From NCBI GenBank assembly GCA_012269595.1, contig JAAXJX010000005.1, forward strand, positions 1 to 64,000: a stretch of 64,000 nucleotides of DNA. The letters run 5' to 3'. The notes below the pieces were generated by a model, which saw nothing but the letters and a program-made list of their open reading frames with translations, was not told where the DNA came from and ran no database searches. The number at the start of each line of letters is the position of its first letter. Positions within the stretch are counted from its first letter, which is position 1. Source of the stretch: Planctomycetia bacterium (GTDB lineage Bacteria; Planctomycetota; UBA8108; UBA1146). Both the position numbers and the translations under genes were made by a program. This document shows, one piece after another, positions 46,935 to 57,270 of the stretch.

Positions 46935-47549
46935 GTGAACTCAGCAGTGTTGGAGGGTTTGCCCCTCACCTGTGAAACTTCCGAAGAATGGGCTCCTCTG
47001 GCCCTTGCAAATCTGGATCAGGTTCTTCGTGATCATGCGTGGTGTGAATACAAGGCTGCCAGTGCCGGTCTCGGATTGATGGCCCGATTTCCTGAACATG
47101 AGTTTTTACACCGGCCGATGGTTGCGCTGGTTCAGGAAGAGATGCTGCATTTCAGACAGGTGACGGACTTGCTGAAGGAGCGGGGGGTCTCATTGGGGCC
47201 TCCACCTGTCGATCCCTATGTCAAAAAACTGCGTGGTCTCCTGTGTGCGAAAGGATCCGGGATCGGTGGTCTTGGCGATCACCTGATCGTCAACGCGTTC
47301 GTTGAGGCACGATCTTGTGAACGCTTTCGAGTCCTCGCCCGGGCCCTTGAATCGGGGCCAGAAGCGGATCCCGATCTGTCCAATTTTTATCAGCGCCTGG
47401 CAGATGCGGAGGGGCGACATTGGGAGTCCTTTCGTGATTTGGCCATGCAGGTGTGTGATCCGGCGGTGGTCACCAGGAGGATCTCTGAAGCGGCAGATAT
47501 CGAGGCCGATTTGCTGCGATCACTTCCTGTCGAAGCAAGGATGCACTAG
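46935..47549 (+). CDS. miaE: tRNA-(ms2io6A)-hydroxylase-like MiaE
   Basis: LDQVLRDHAWCEYKAASAGL, VALVQEEMLHFRQVTDLL, IVNAFVEARSCERFRVLA, LADAEGRHWESF di-iron motifs. GTG start with GAGGAG upstream. Confidence 0.8.
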   Translation: MNSAVLEGLPLTCETSEEWAPLALANLDQVLRDHAWCEYKAASAGLGLMARFPEHEFLHRPMVALVQEEMLHFRQVTDLLKERGVSLGPPPVDPYVKKLRGLLCAKGSGIGGLGDHLIVNAFVEARSCERFRVLARALESGPEADPDLSNFYQRLADAEGRHWESFRDLAMQVCDPAVVTRRISEAADIEADLLRSLPVEARMH

Positions 47550-48223
47550 TGCCAAGGCAGGTTGTCGTCACCGGCTGCAGCAGGGGAATCGGCAGAGCTC
47601 TGGTGGCGGAGTTCCAAAAGCGTGATGTGGAAGTGGCCGGTTGTGCAAGACAGGGTTCTTTGCTTGCGGAAATGGGTGGAGATCCCCATTTCAGAGCGGT
47701 AGACGTCTGCGATGAGGAGGGGATGAAGCAGTGGGCCGGCGATTTGCGGAGATCAGGGTTCACTCCGGATCTGGTCATCGCCAATGCCGGATTACTGAAT
47801 GTTCGTGCACCTCTCTGGGAAGTATCCGCCGCTGAGTTCTCTTCAGTGATCGACGTTAATGTCAAAGGGGTTCATCTCACCATCTGTGCGTTTGTTCCCG
47901 GGATGCTGGAATCGGGGCGAGGGGTTCTCGTGGCATTATCCTCCGGATGGGGGCGCAGTACTTCACCCGAGGTGGCCCCGTATTGTGCTTCCAAATATGC
48001 AGTGGAAGGCCTGATCGGCTCACTTGCCCAAGAGTTGCCTGCGGAATTGGCGGCAGTGGCTCTTTCTCCTGGAGTGGTTCACACAGAGATGCTCAGCCGT
48101 GCATTTGGAAGTGCGGATGCTGCACTCGCGGTCGAACCGGAAGAGTGGGCTCAGTCTGCTGTGGATTTTCTTCTCGATCTCGGTCCCGCCGATTCGGGGA
48201 AATCCCTGTCTTTTCAACGCTGA
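47549..48223 (+). CDS. Short-chain dehydrogenase/reductase
   Basis: VVVTGCSRGIGRALV, NAGLL, YCASKYAVEGL. Confidence 0.85.
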   Translation: MPRQVVVTGCSRGIGRALVAEFQKRDVEVAGCARQGSLLAEMGGDPHFRAVDVCDEEGMKQWAGDLRRSGFTPDLVIANAGLLNVRAPLWEVSAAEFSSVIDVNVKGVHLTICAFVPGMLESGRGVLVALSSGWGRSTSPEVAPYCASKYAVEGLIGSLAQELPAELAAVALSPGVVHTEMLSRAFGSADAALAVEPEEWAQSAVDFLLDLGPADSGKSLSFQR

Positions 48224-48228
48224 CCCGA

Positions 48229-50133
48229 CTAATCCTCCTCAGAGTTTTCCTGCGGACCGTTCTCCACTGTCTGAGCAGCCTTCTGTTCTTGTACCCACGT
48301 TTCCATCCTTGAGCGCAGAATCTCCAGCGGCATCGAACCTTCGGCGAGCAGGTGGTCGTGGAATCCGCGAATGTCAAAGTCGTCGCCCAACTCTTCACGG
48401 GCATTTTTGACCAATGACTGGATTTCCAGCTCTCCCACCTTGTAGGCCAGTGCCTGTCCAGGCCATGCGATGTAACGGTCCACTTCTGCCTCGACATTCT
48501 TCCGAGTGAGGGCAGAGTTTTCCATCATCACCTGAATCGCCTGGTCTCTGGTCCAGCCCAGTTGATGAATTCCGGTATCGACCACGAGTCTCAGAGCGCG
48601 CCACATTTCATAAGAGAGCTTTCCAAATCGGGAGTAGGGATCCTGGTAGAAGCCCATTTCGTCTCCGAGAGATTCTGCGTACAGCCCCCAGCCTTCGATA
48701 TACGCAGTGAAATGGGTAATCTTTCTCCAGTTTGGAAGCCCTTCCATTTCCCCCTGAAGTGCCAATTGGTGATGGTGCCCGGGGACTGCTTCATGGAGAG
48801 CCAATGCTTCCATTTCGTAGATAGGACGGCTCCTCAGATCAAAGGTGTTGGCATAGAACCAGCCGGGTTGGGATCCATCCGCAGGTGGGGACATGTAGTA
48901 GGCGGTCGTCGATCGGGGGGCTTCGTGGGGAGGGATTTCCCGGACTCCGTAAGGAGACCGCGGCAATTTTCCAAACAGGGTTGGCATCATGGCATCGGCA
49001 CGTTTGCAAATATCACGATAGCCCTTCAGGAGATCTTCTGCTGATTCGTGATAGAAGCGGGGGTCCTCACGAAGAAACTGGACAAATGCCGAAAAATCAC
49101 CATCAAAATCAACTTCCTCGATGATTTTCTGCATCTCCGATTTGATTCTTGCCACTTCCCTGAGACCCAACTGATGAATATCGGCGGCTGAAAGTTGTGT
49201 AGAAGTGTGTTTACGGATGCAAAAACTGTAGTACTCATTCCCATTGGGAAATTCATAGGCCCCAAAGGAGTCCCTCGCCAGGGGGATGTATGTCGACTCC
49301 AGGTATGCTGCGAGTTCGGAAAGCGCGGGCTGAACCTTGTCACCGATCACACTTTGAGCTTTCTCCTGAATCTTGCTCCATTTCTCGGGGCTGGTACCTG
49401 CAGGCCTCTTGTTGAAGGGAGCATAAAAGAGGGACTCTGCCGGTGCTGGAGAGGTACAGGCCAGAAATTGTTCAGGAACCCCGACCAGAGTCGCTTTTGG
49501 GGGCAGAAAGCCCTCATTGACTGCTCTCTCCAGAACTTCCTTTACTCCGCTGATATAAGCAGGAATCGCCTCAAGCCGTGAAAGGTAGTTTTCGTAATCT
49601 TCTGTTTTGACAAAACGAAGTTGGCTGTGAAGTCTGGGGAGCCATACCTGTGGCCCCCTGCGTTGATTGATGGGGGCCAAATGCTCACCCACACGAATGC
49701 CATCCAGTTTGTTCTCAATGATGTTGATCAGGATTTGCGCCTGTTGACGATCCTGTTCGGGAATCTGTGAGAGATCCAGGGCATACATTGCATTGAAAAG
49801 ACTGAAATACTTTTTCAGATCGCGGTCGATGGTTTTCAGTCCGGATTGTGGAAGTTTGCCCTGAGCGGCCTTGTTCCCATACTCAGCTGCAAGCATGGGA
49901 CTTACTGATAGTTGGTACTCCCAGAAATCGTCATAGATCTTCTCAAGGGAATTCAGTACCTGGTCTGCGGCGGTGATCGGAGGTGGGATGAAATCCTGTG
50001 AAAAGAGCGTTCGGTTTCCTGAAATGGGGAACAGCGTCACCCATAGAAGAACTGTCAGTGAAAGCGTTAGCCCGGGTCGAACTGTATTAAGTGAAGAAGT
50101 CTCTTCGACAGATGCACACGAATTCGGAATCAT
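48229..50133 (-). CDS. DUF885-family secreted putative peptidase
   Basis: Signal peptide; EALALHEAVPGHHHQLALQ; FTAYIEGWGLYAESLGDEMG. Confidence 0.85.
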   Translation of the reverse strand: MIPNSCASVEETSSLNTVRPGLTLSLTVLLWVTLFPISGNRTLFSQDFIPPPITAADQVLNSLEKIYDDFWEYQLSVSPMLAAEYGNKAAQGKLPQSGLKTIDRDLKKYFSLFNAMYALDLSQIPEQDRQQAQILINIIENKLDGIRVGEHLAPINQRRGPQVWLPRLHSQLRFVKTEDYENYLSRLEAIPAYISGVKEVLERAVNEGFLPPKATLVGVPEQFLACTSPAPAESLFYAPFNKRPAGTSPEKWSKIQEKAQSVIGDKVQPALSELAAYLESTYIPLARDSFGAYEFPNGNEYYSFCIRKHTSTQLSAADIHQLGLREVARIKSEMQKIIEEVDFDGDFSAFVQFLREDPRFYHESAEDLLKGYRDICKRADAMMPTLFGKLPRSPYGVREIPPHEAPRSTTAYYMSPPADGSQPGWFYANTFDLRSRPIYEMEALALHEAVPGHHHQLALQGEMEGLPNWRKITHFTAYIEGWGLYAESLGDEMGFYQDPYSRFGKLSYEMWRALRLVVDTGIHQLGWTRDQAIQVMMENSALTRKNVEAEVDRYIAWPGQALAYKVGELEIQSLVKNAREELGDDFDIRGFHDHLLAEGSMPLEILRSRMETWVQEQKAAQTVENGPQENSEED

Positions 50134-50203
50134 GGGAATACCCTTGCCAGGTTTTTGACCATGATCAGTGTATACGACCCTGAGAATGACAGGAATACGA
50201 GCG

Positions 50204-50893
50204 TCAGCGAGGGCTGGTCTCTTGAAGATCCACGGTTGCTGGCACGATCCGGGCCTTGGCTTCCAGGGATTCTGACAGGGTCACTTGAAATCGATCCCGG
50301 AAATCGGTGGGAAAGAAGTGGTCAAGAGTCCCGGTTGCCTCAGCAAGGGGGACACCGATGACCGAGTCCCGAATCGGTTGATGAATTTGCCCATCGGGCC
50401 ACTGAAAGACTCCAAGCAGGATCAAGCCAAAGACGAGGCCCGCGATTCCTCCACCCATCAGCGCACCGAGAACTCCGTCACAAGTTTTGAGGGTTCTGTC
50501 AAAGTGGCTGCGAAAGAAGTAGGTAATCAGCATTGTCGAAAAGATGGATCCTGCGAAGATGGCGAGACCCGCAAGGATCTGAGCTCCCAGTGGTCCCAAT
50601 TCGACTCCGACCGATTGAAAGAGTTGAGTTTGGGAAAAGGGCTTCGAAAATTGAAAAGCCATGAAGGCACCCGTGGTTGAACCGAAGAGCAGGGCCGTCG
50701 AGCGATAGAAGCCCAGGCCTGCCCCCGTGAACAAGCCTGCAAGCATGCCCAACAGGATGACGATGTCGATCCAGTTGCATTGCTGCCAGAACACATTGAG
50801 GTTATTGAGTGCTCTGGTGCCGTCCAGCCACTCAGGTAGGATGGAAGCTCCTGAGATGATGGTCATCATCAAATCAGGAACATGGGTGCTCAT
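50204..50893 (-). CDS. CvpA-family membrane protein
   Basis: IVILLGMLAGLFTGAGLGFYRS, TCDGVLGALMGGGIAGLVFGLILL. Confidence 0.75.
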   Translation of the reverse strand: MSTHVPDLMMTIISGASILPEWLDGTRALNNLNVFWQQCNWIDIVILLGMLAGLFTGAGLGFYRSTALLFGSTTGAFMAFQFSKPFSQTQLFQSVGVELGPLGAQILAGLAIFAGSIFSTMLITYFFRSHFDRTLKTCDGVLGALMGGGIAGLVFGLILLGVFQWPDGQIHQPIRDSVIGVPLAEATGTLDHFFPTDFRDRFQVTLSESLEAKARIVPATVDLQETSPR

Positions 50894-51017
50894 GTGGAAT
50901 CAACTCCTTAATGCCGGCGGACCAATTTCCGCAAATTAAGGATTTTTTGTCAAGAGAGCCTGACAAGTCGTCATTTTGCCGTGATTCGCAGCCCTGATCC
51001 AAATCTGGAGGGATCGG

Positions 51018-51827
51018 ATGTCTTCATATCTGACTGGAATGAATGTGCTCGTCACCGGAGCGAGTGACGGGATCGGAGCCGAGTTGGCGGTCAAGTTGGC
51101 CCAAAATGGCGCAGAATCCCTGATTCTCGCCGGGCGTAACAGAAGTCGTCTGGAGGAGACGGCACTACGCTGCAAGATTCCATGCCGATTGGTCATCGCT
51201 GATCTCGCAACCTCAGAGGGAGTCGATCAGCTGCTGTCAGAGGTCTCTGGAGAAGATATTGACGGTCTCGTCAACAATGCCGGAGTCGGTCTGGGGGGGA
51301 GATTCGAGGATCTGCCACTGGTGGATCAGGATCAAATGATCTTTCTCAACTGCCAGGCCCTGGTCAGGTTGAGTCATTCTCTGCTCCAGCCCATGAAAGT
51401 CAGACAAAAAGGTTTCATTCTCTTTGTCGGATCATTGATTGGGTATGCAGGGGGGCCTGGGATGGCTGCATACAGTGGTACCAAGGGTTTCGTAAACCGT
51501 TTTGCGGAAAGCCTCGGCTGGGAAATGCATGATCAACCGATCAGGATTTTGCTTTTAGCACCCGGGGTAACGCAAACTTCCTTTTTCAAGGCTGCAGGAA
51601 TATCTGAAGACCATATCAGGGCGGGGCAGATGAGTCCCGAGGAAGTTGCGGGAGAAGCCATTCGGGGACTGTTGAGTGACCGTGGAGTCGTGGTCGCGGG
51701 CTGGAGGAACCGAATGTTGCTTTTTCTGGTGAGATTCGCCCCACGCTGGATGGTCGGGTTGGTTTCCAGAAAAATCTTCTCACAAATACTGACCCCGGGG
51801 ACTGATACCGAGGGGAAAAAAGCCTGA
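51018..51827 (+). CDS. Short-chain dehydrogenase/reductase
   Basis: VLVTGASDGIGAELAV, NNAGVGLGG, YSGTKGFVNRF. Confidence 0.85.
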   Translation: MSSYLTGMNVLVTGASDGIGAELAVKLAQNGAESLILAGRNRSRLEETALRCKIPCRLVIADLATSEGVDQLLSEVSGEDIDGLVNNAGVGLGGRFEDLPLVDQDQMIFLNCQALVRLSHSLLQPMKVRQKGFILFVGSLIGYAGGPGMAAYSGTKGFVNRFAESLGWEMHDQPIRILLLAPGVTQTSFFKAAGISEDHIRAGQMSPEEVAGEAIRGLLSDRGVVVAGWRNRMLLFLVRFAPRWMVGLVSRKIFSQILTPGTDTEGKKA

Positions 51828-51854
51828 GATTCGTCGAGAACTCTCAGTGAAGGA

Positions 51855-52253
51855 TCATTTCCGAGTGGTGGGCAGTCCTCGGGAATTCCAGCCAGGGAAG
51901 GTGATGTTGCCGAGCACGTCGGTCTCACCTACATATCCTCCGCGCATGTCATGCAAATTGCTGAATCCCTTTTCGGAGAGAAGGTCCGCTGCTTTTTGTG
52001 AGCGACCACCCTTTTGACATCCGAGAATGATTTTGGTGTCTGCAGGGAATTCAGCTTCGACACAATCGACGAAATCAGGGTTCATTCGCAGGCCGACGCC
52101 CCCGTCTCCCCGAATCATGATGGGGATGTTGGTCGATTCAGGAACATGACCTTCGGCAAATTCCTCTGGCATGCGAACATCGAGATAATGGTATTCCTGA
52201 TCAGACTGCAACAGGTCGTGAGCCTTGTCAGGGTCGATGCGCTTGATGACCAT
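51855..52253 (-). CDS. Rhodanese-like domain protein
   Basis: YHYLDVRMPEEFAEGHVPESTNIP, IILGCQKGGRSQKAADLL. Confidence 0.85.
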   Translation of the reverse strand: MVIKRIDPDKAHDLLQSDQEYHYLDVRMPEEFAEGHVPESTNIPIMIRGDGGVGLRMNPDFVDCVEAEFPADTKIILGCQKGGRSQKAADLLSEKGFSNLHDMRGGYVGETDVLGNITFPGWNSRGLPTTRK

Positions 52254-52445
52254 AAATCCTCCCCCATTCCCTCCTCAAGAAAAGCCCGGCGCAACTTTGT
52301 TCCGAAAGGACCATGTTGGCCAACCAGCATCATCCATTCAAAAATGAGAGGAGTCAACCAACCGAATAACGCATGAAATCCACGATATCAGGGCATTTTG
52401 GATAAATGCAGGGCTATCAGTGCTGATGAAGAATTGTAGGCGATT

Positions 52446-53015
52446 TCAGGAGGTTTCCGGACTTCCGCGTTTGTGTGTAAGGATCCAGAGACTGGTCAAG
52501 TTGATGGTGAAGTGGGCAGCAACGCTGCCCGGAATCCCGAAGAGGGGGGACTCTGCAAGTGCACCGAGGAACAGTCCACCCAGAAATGCGAGGGGGACCC
52601 ATATTCTTAATTCCCTGACTCCGGTCCAGTGTGCCAGCCCGAAAATGAGACTGGTCAGCCACAAGCCGAGGTATGGCTGTATCAGCGCCCTGAAGAGCAA
52701 CTCTTCAGAGATGGAGGAGATCAATGCGACAAAAAAGATCTCCTTCACTGTCCAGCCCTCAAATTGTGTCTCCAGCAAGGCACTCATGTTGCGAATGATG
52801 GGGACTGTCTTTTGGGCCAACCATTGCAAAACCTGAAGTGCACCTCCTGCGAGTGTTCCCAGGAGCAACGCCTGAAAGAGATCGGAAAATGAATCGATCA
52901 GAAAGAATTGAGACCCATTCAGCACAAGGAGGAAAGAGACTGCCACCAGTGCAATCAGACCATGGGTGGTCATCGTGGTATTGAAGAGTTGACTGGGCGA
53001 ACTCAGGGATCTCAA
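52446..53015 (-). CDS. CPBP-family intramembrane metalloprotease
   Basis: ISSISEELLFRALIQPYLG; FGLAHWTG; FLGGLFLGAL. Confidence 0.8.
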   Translation of the reverse strand: MRSLSSPSQLFNTTMTTHGLIALVAVSFLLVLNGSQFFLIDSFSDLFQALLLGTLAGGALQVLQWLAQKTVPIIRNMSALLETQFEGWTVKEIFFVALISSISEELLFRALIQPYLGLWLTSLIFGLAHWTGVRELRIWVPLAFLGGLFLGALAESPLFGIPGSVAAHFTINLTSLWILTHKRGSPETS

Positions 53016-53980
53016 GAGGGGTCCTCTTCCCGGTTTTCCTCTTGAAGAATCTTCTGGGCGTTTCGCTTCAGGCCCTCCAGTCTTGTACGTGTGACAGGAG
53101 TTCCCGCATAGATATCCAGAAACCCCTCCCTGTTGAGGTCGAGAACTTCCTTGCAGGTGTCAGCGGATTTTCCGGGTTTCAATTCTGGGTGGATGACGGG
53201 TTTGAGACGGGCAGGCCGTTGGTTCCAGGGGCAGACTTCCTGACAGATGTCGCAACCGAAGAGCCAGCCATGCAACTTCGTATTCTCCGGAAACTCTCCG
53301 CGGTGTTCGATGGTCCAGTACGAGATACATTTTCCCGCATCGATACTGCGGGGTTCGATGATCGCAGACGTGGGGCAAGCATCGAGGCAGCGAGTACATG
53401 TTCCGCAACGATCCATCACCGCTGGAGTGGTCGGCAATGGACGGTTAGTGACAATTCCACCCAAAAAGAACCAGCTGCCGATTTCCTCATCGATGATGAG
53501 GCCATTTTTGCCGATCCAGCCCAGGCCCGACAGTTCAGCCCAATCTCGCTCCAGAATGGGGGAGGAGTCGACGCAGTACCATGTTTCCCATTTTCCATTC
53601 TGCGAAACGGATTCGCAAAGTTGTTTGAGCATCGGTTTCATCACCTTGTGATAGTCCCGGCCACGGGCATATCGGGCCACTTTGGGAGCACTCTCCGGAA
53701 GTTCCGGATCATCAGGGTAGGGCAAGGTGACCATGATCACACTCTGAGCACCGTCGACAGTGAGGGTGGGGTCGCAGCGTCTTTCCTTGTTGGATTCCAT
53801 CCATTTCATGCCTGCGTGCATGCCCTGATCAATCCACTCACGAAATCGGTGGGCATGGGGTGATTCGCCGGCTCTGGCAACTCCCAGTGAGTGAAAGCCG
53901 ATTCTGAGTGCAGCGGCTTTGAGGTCTCCGAGCTCGGAATTTTCCCCGTTATCAGTTGCGGGTATCATGGGTTCTTCCAT
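53012..53980 (-). CDS. queG: Epoxyqueuosine reductase
   Basis: CGTCTRCLDACPTSAI, LHGWLFGCDICQEVCPWNQRP, YCVDSSPILERDWAELSGLGWIGKNG. Confidence 0.92.
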   Translation of the reverse strand: MEEPMIPATDNGENSELGDLKAAALRIGFHSLGVARAGESPHAHRFREWIDQGMHAGMKWMESNKERRCDPTLTVDGAQSVIMVTLPYPDDPELPESAPKVARYARGRDYHKVMKPMLKQLCESVSQNGKWETWYCVDSSPILERDWAELSGLGWIGKNGLIIDEEIGSWFFLGGIVTNRPLPTTPAVMDRCGTCTRCLDACPTSAIIEPRSIDAGKCISYWTIEHRGEFPENTKLHGWLFGCDICQEVCPWNQRPARLKPVIHPELKPGKSADTCKEVLDLNREGFLDIYAGTPVTRTRLEGLKRNAQKILQEENREEDPS

Positions 53981-53986
53981 TCTGGA

Positions 53987-54952
53987 ATGTTAACCGAGAG
54001 AGAGCAGTTTTGGAGAAGGGAGAGCCTGATTTTGACAGGTGTTTCTGAGCCACGACCAGACTCCGACTCTCGGCCTTTCAAAGTGGGACCTTATGTCGGG
54101 TTGCTGAGAATCCCTCACTGGATCAAGAGTCTGTTTATTCTCTTGCCCTTGCCTTTTGCGGTCGCTTCCGGGGGGGACCCGGACCCGCTGAATCTGGCTC
54201 TTGGAATCCTTGGATTTTCCCTTTTGAGTTCAGGCGTGTATATCTTCAATGACATCCATGATCGCCACAGTGATCAAAAGCATCCTGTCAAGAAGCAGCG
54301 CGCCGTGGCTGCTGGAATCGTGTCACCAGTCAGTGCATGTCTTTGGGGAATTCTTGTCTCTCTGGCAGGTTTTGCACTTCTCTCATTTCCCGGACTGCTG
54401 TTGCCTTTCTCACCAGAGCCATGGTTACTGGGGGGCTGCTATCTTGCAGGAAATGTTCTTTATACTTTTTGGGCTCGTTCTCTGCCGTGGTTAGACGTCT
54501 TGTTTTTGGCAAGCTTCTTTCTGGCTCGACTCACATTGGGTTGCTCGCTGATGCTGGTCAATGCCAGTGGAATGTTAATCGTCACAGGATTTCTGCTGGC
54601 ACTGAACCTGGCTTTGGGGAAACGATATTCCGAGTTGACCAGAGGATATGGACCTGAATACCGCTCGAGCTTGTCAGGGTACAGGCTACCTGTACTTTCT
54701 CGTGCCCTTGCCCTGACGATGGTCGCCTGCGGGTTGACTTATCTGTGGTATTGCCTCAACTCAGATCTATTCAAACCCGGGAACTGGTGGTGGAGTGTTG
54801 TTGTTGTCGTATTGGGGTTGTTCCTTTATTTCAGGGAACTGGTTTTCCATGAAAAGGGGAGAGATCCTGTAGAGGTCATACTCAAATCGGTATGGCCTCG
54901 TTGGATTATCCCACTTTGGATCTTGATGGTGATTCTGGGCATCAAATGGTGA
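53987..54952 (+). CDS. UbiA-family prenyltransferase (decaprenyl-phosphate phosphoribosyltransferase-like)
   Basis: LLRIPHWIKSLFILLPLPFA, FNDIHDRHSDQKHPVKKQRAVAAG. Confidence 0.75.
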   Translation: MLTEREQFWRRESLILTGVSEPRPDSDSRPFKVGPYVGLLRIPHWIKSLFILLPLPFAVASGGDPDPLNLALGILGFSLLSSGVYIFNDIHDRHSDQKHPVKKQRAVAAGIVSPVSACLWGILVSLAGFALLSFPGLLLPFSPEPWLLGGCYLAGNVLYTFWARSLPWLDVLFLASFFLARLTLGCSLMLVNASGMLIVTGFLLALNLALGKRYSELTRGYGPEYRSSLSGYRLPVLSRALALTMVACGLTYLWYCLNSDLFKPGNWWWSVVVVVLGLFLYFRELVFHEKGRDPVEVILKSVWPRWIIPLWILMVILGIKW

Positions 54953-55135
54953 GGTAGTTCAGGGCCTCCCATACCTGTCACACCTGTCAATGCTGATCTA
55001 GCCGATTTATGGATCATCGAACTGGGCGGTTGATTGATATGTGGATTCAAAGGGTTAATATCTAATTTAACGAAGGGGAAATGACCCTATTCGTCCAATA
55101 TATGTTTATAAAAAGTAACGGCCTATAGGTTACTC

Positions 55136-56101
55136 ATGAGTGATTTTTCCTTTGGAGCTCCCTCCAAATCAAAGAGCGCACCAATTCTTGTTGTGGGATG
55201 GCCTGGTCTGGGAGGAGTCGCTTCCTCCTGTGTCAGAACTCTCTCGCAAGGGTTGCAGTCCGAAAGTGTTTCCGCACTCAATCCGGATCCACACTTTGAG
55301 TTGGAAGATATCCAGATCAAAAATGGGCTTATCTTTCAGGGAAACCTCCCAAAAATGATCTTTCAGAGAGTGCGCTCTGCAGCGAATCAGGAGTTGATTC
55401 TTTTCATTCCAGATACCCAAACGATGGAAAAACCACTGGATTTGGCGAGGGCCGTCATCAGAACCGCCATGTCTACCTTTGGGATTCAATCGGTGATTAC
55501 TTTCGCAGCGATCTCGGGTGTTTTGGAACCGGAAGAAGAGCCTGTTGTTCGATTCGGAACGACCGATTTTCATAGCGGCGAAGAATTGGCAAAAGCAGGA
55601 ATTCCGCCCATCAGATCCGAACGGATTGTGGGGTTGAATGGACTCATTCTTCTGGCGGCACAGGAGCTGGGTTTGAAAGGGATTTGTCTCGTTTCGGAGA
55701 TTCCTGTTTGGGGCCTTCATTCACCCAATCCGAAAGCGACGAGATCCCTGCTGAAAACATTTTGTTCGCTGATGTCGATTCGTCTGAATTTTGATCATTT
55801 GAATGGTCAAATTCTGGCATTGGAAGAGAAGATGGCTGCTCTTAGAGATGCATTCTCAAATGAGTCAGGAGAATCCTGGGATTCTGATAATGGATTCCAT
55901 CTTGACCAAGAGGGTAAAGAGTTTGAATCAGCAACTGAACGCAATCTCAGTAAAGCGGAACTCGATGAACTAGAAAACTTCTTTTCCAGAGCCAAATTTG
56001 ATCGAAGTCAGACTCCGCTATTGAAAGCGGAATTGGATCGCCTGGGAGTCTTTAAACTCTACGAAGACCGATTTTTGGATCTTTTCAGGGATTTGAGCTG
56101 A
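55136..56101 (+). CDS. PAC2-family protein
   Basis: APILVVGWPGLGGVASSCV; GVLEPEEEPVVRFGTTD; VGLNGLILLAAQELGLKGICLVSEIPVWG. Confidence 0.7.
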   Translation: MSDFSFGAPSKSKSAPILVVGWPGLGGVASSCVRTLSQGLQSESVSALNPDPHFELEDIQIKNGLIFQGNLPKMIFQRVRSAANQELILFIPDTQTMEKPLDLARAVIRTAMSTFGIQSVITFAAISGVLEPEEEPVVRFGTTDFHSGEELAKAGIPPIRSERIVGLNGLILLAAQELGLKGICLVSEIPVWGLHSPNPKATRSLLKTFCSLMSIRLNFDHLNGQILALEEKMAALRDAFSNESGESWDSDNGFHLDQEGKEFESATERNLSKAELDELENFFSRAKFDRSQTPLLKAELDRLGVFKLYEDRFLDLFRDLS

Positions 56102-56122
56102 CATTCCACTTCATGATTGATG

Positions 56123-56161
56123 AAAAAGCCCCGGCATGGATTCCATGCCGGGGCTTTTTTT
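56123..56161. terminator. Bidirectional intrinsic terminator
   Basis: AAAAAGCCCCGGCATGG-ATT-CCATGCCGGGGCTTTTTTT between convergent genes. Confidence 0.92.
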
Positions 56162-56181
56162 ATGGCGATTAAAAAGTCGGA

Positions 56182-57057
56182 TTAGAGCCCTTGAGCGCAA
56201 TCCAGGCTGTCATTTGTGAAATCTTCACCGGGATTCGGAAAGGGAACCCAGGGGCCGGGTCCATCCAGGAAAAACCAGTAGAGCAGGAAGATGGCATCGG
56301 AAACATCCGAAACACCATCGTCATTGGCATCACCCGCGTCCATGCAGCTCGGGAGTGGTCCGGAAAGGAAAGTGTAATCAAGGTGGAATATCACGTCTGC
56401 AAGATCAACAACGGAATCCATATTGACATCACCGCGGATGAAAAGTTGAGGGACCGGAGGAAGTTCGATCAACAAAGATCCCGGATAAAGAGTGTCTACA
56501 GCTACTGAAGTTGTCCCAAAAACGAGCATATTGTTGATGGGAGGAGAGCCGAACCCGTCTTGAGGATTGAATTGCACCGTGGATTCCACAGCTGTTGGAA
56601 GAACGGTTCCGTGAATAAATGCCACTTCCTGGGGGTATCCAAGGGAAGGCAATGTCTGGCCGTTGAATGGGGGAAGGGCATCAAAAAGAACGCCACAAAT
56701 GATGGTGCTTGTAGAAAGATCAATCTGCGCCTGAACATATTCAGCCTCGATGGCGCCTGCGAGTGTGCCTTCAACGTCAATCGTCATGGCGGACAGTGGA
56801 AAGGGTGTGGGCCCTGAGAATTCGAGAGAGAAACTGAATCCTGCAATCTGGCCATTCCAGTCAGCCAGCACGGGAATCGAAACTGGGTCTCCGGGTTGTG
56901 CCGTGACATCACCGATGCCCAGAGTGGTTGATTGGCCCATTAGGGAAGAACCGCTCAGCAGGATCACTGCCAAAAGAGATATAAATCGAAAAAAGTATGG
57001 GGACTTGTCCGATTCGGTGCGGGGAGTTCCCGATCCAATTTGACTCGTCATGATCAA
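56182..57057 (-). CDS. Secreted cohesin-like and dockerin-like domain protein
   Basis: Signal peptide; LGIGDVTAQPGDPVSIPVLADWNGQIAGFSFSLEF; FIRGDVNMDSVVDLADVIFHL..DANDDGVSDVSDAIFLLYWFF. Confidence 0.8.
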   Translation of the reverse strand: MIMTSQIGSGTPRTESDKSPYFFRFISLLAVILLSGSSLMGQSTTLGIGDVTAQPGDPVSIPVLADWNGQIAGFSFSLEFSGPTPFPLSAMTIDVEGTLAGAIEAEYVQAQIDLSTSTIICGVLFDALPPFNGQTLPSLGYPQEVAFIHGTVLPTAVESTVQFNPQDGFGSPPINNMLVFGTTSVAVDTLYPGSLLIELPPVPQLFIRGDVNMDSVVDLADVIFHLDYTFLSGPLPSCMDAGDANDDGVSDVSDAIFLLYWFFLDGPGPWVPFPNPGEDFTNDSLDCAQGL

Positions 57058-57270
57058 GAGTCCTCTTTCCCTGACAGCAGCACACCTGATCGCCAGGCGA
57101 CGCAGTGCATTGAGGCGGGCACTTTGTCAACAAATCGACGTTCGGAATCACTCCCTTGAAAACACATCTTGGGATACGATCACTGGCGTTTGAATAGATC
57201 AATAAACATCGACCAGAGTAGATGATACTCCCTCAGGGAGACGTCTCAAGTGGGATGCAGGAGTGCTGAA

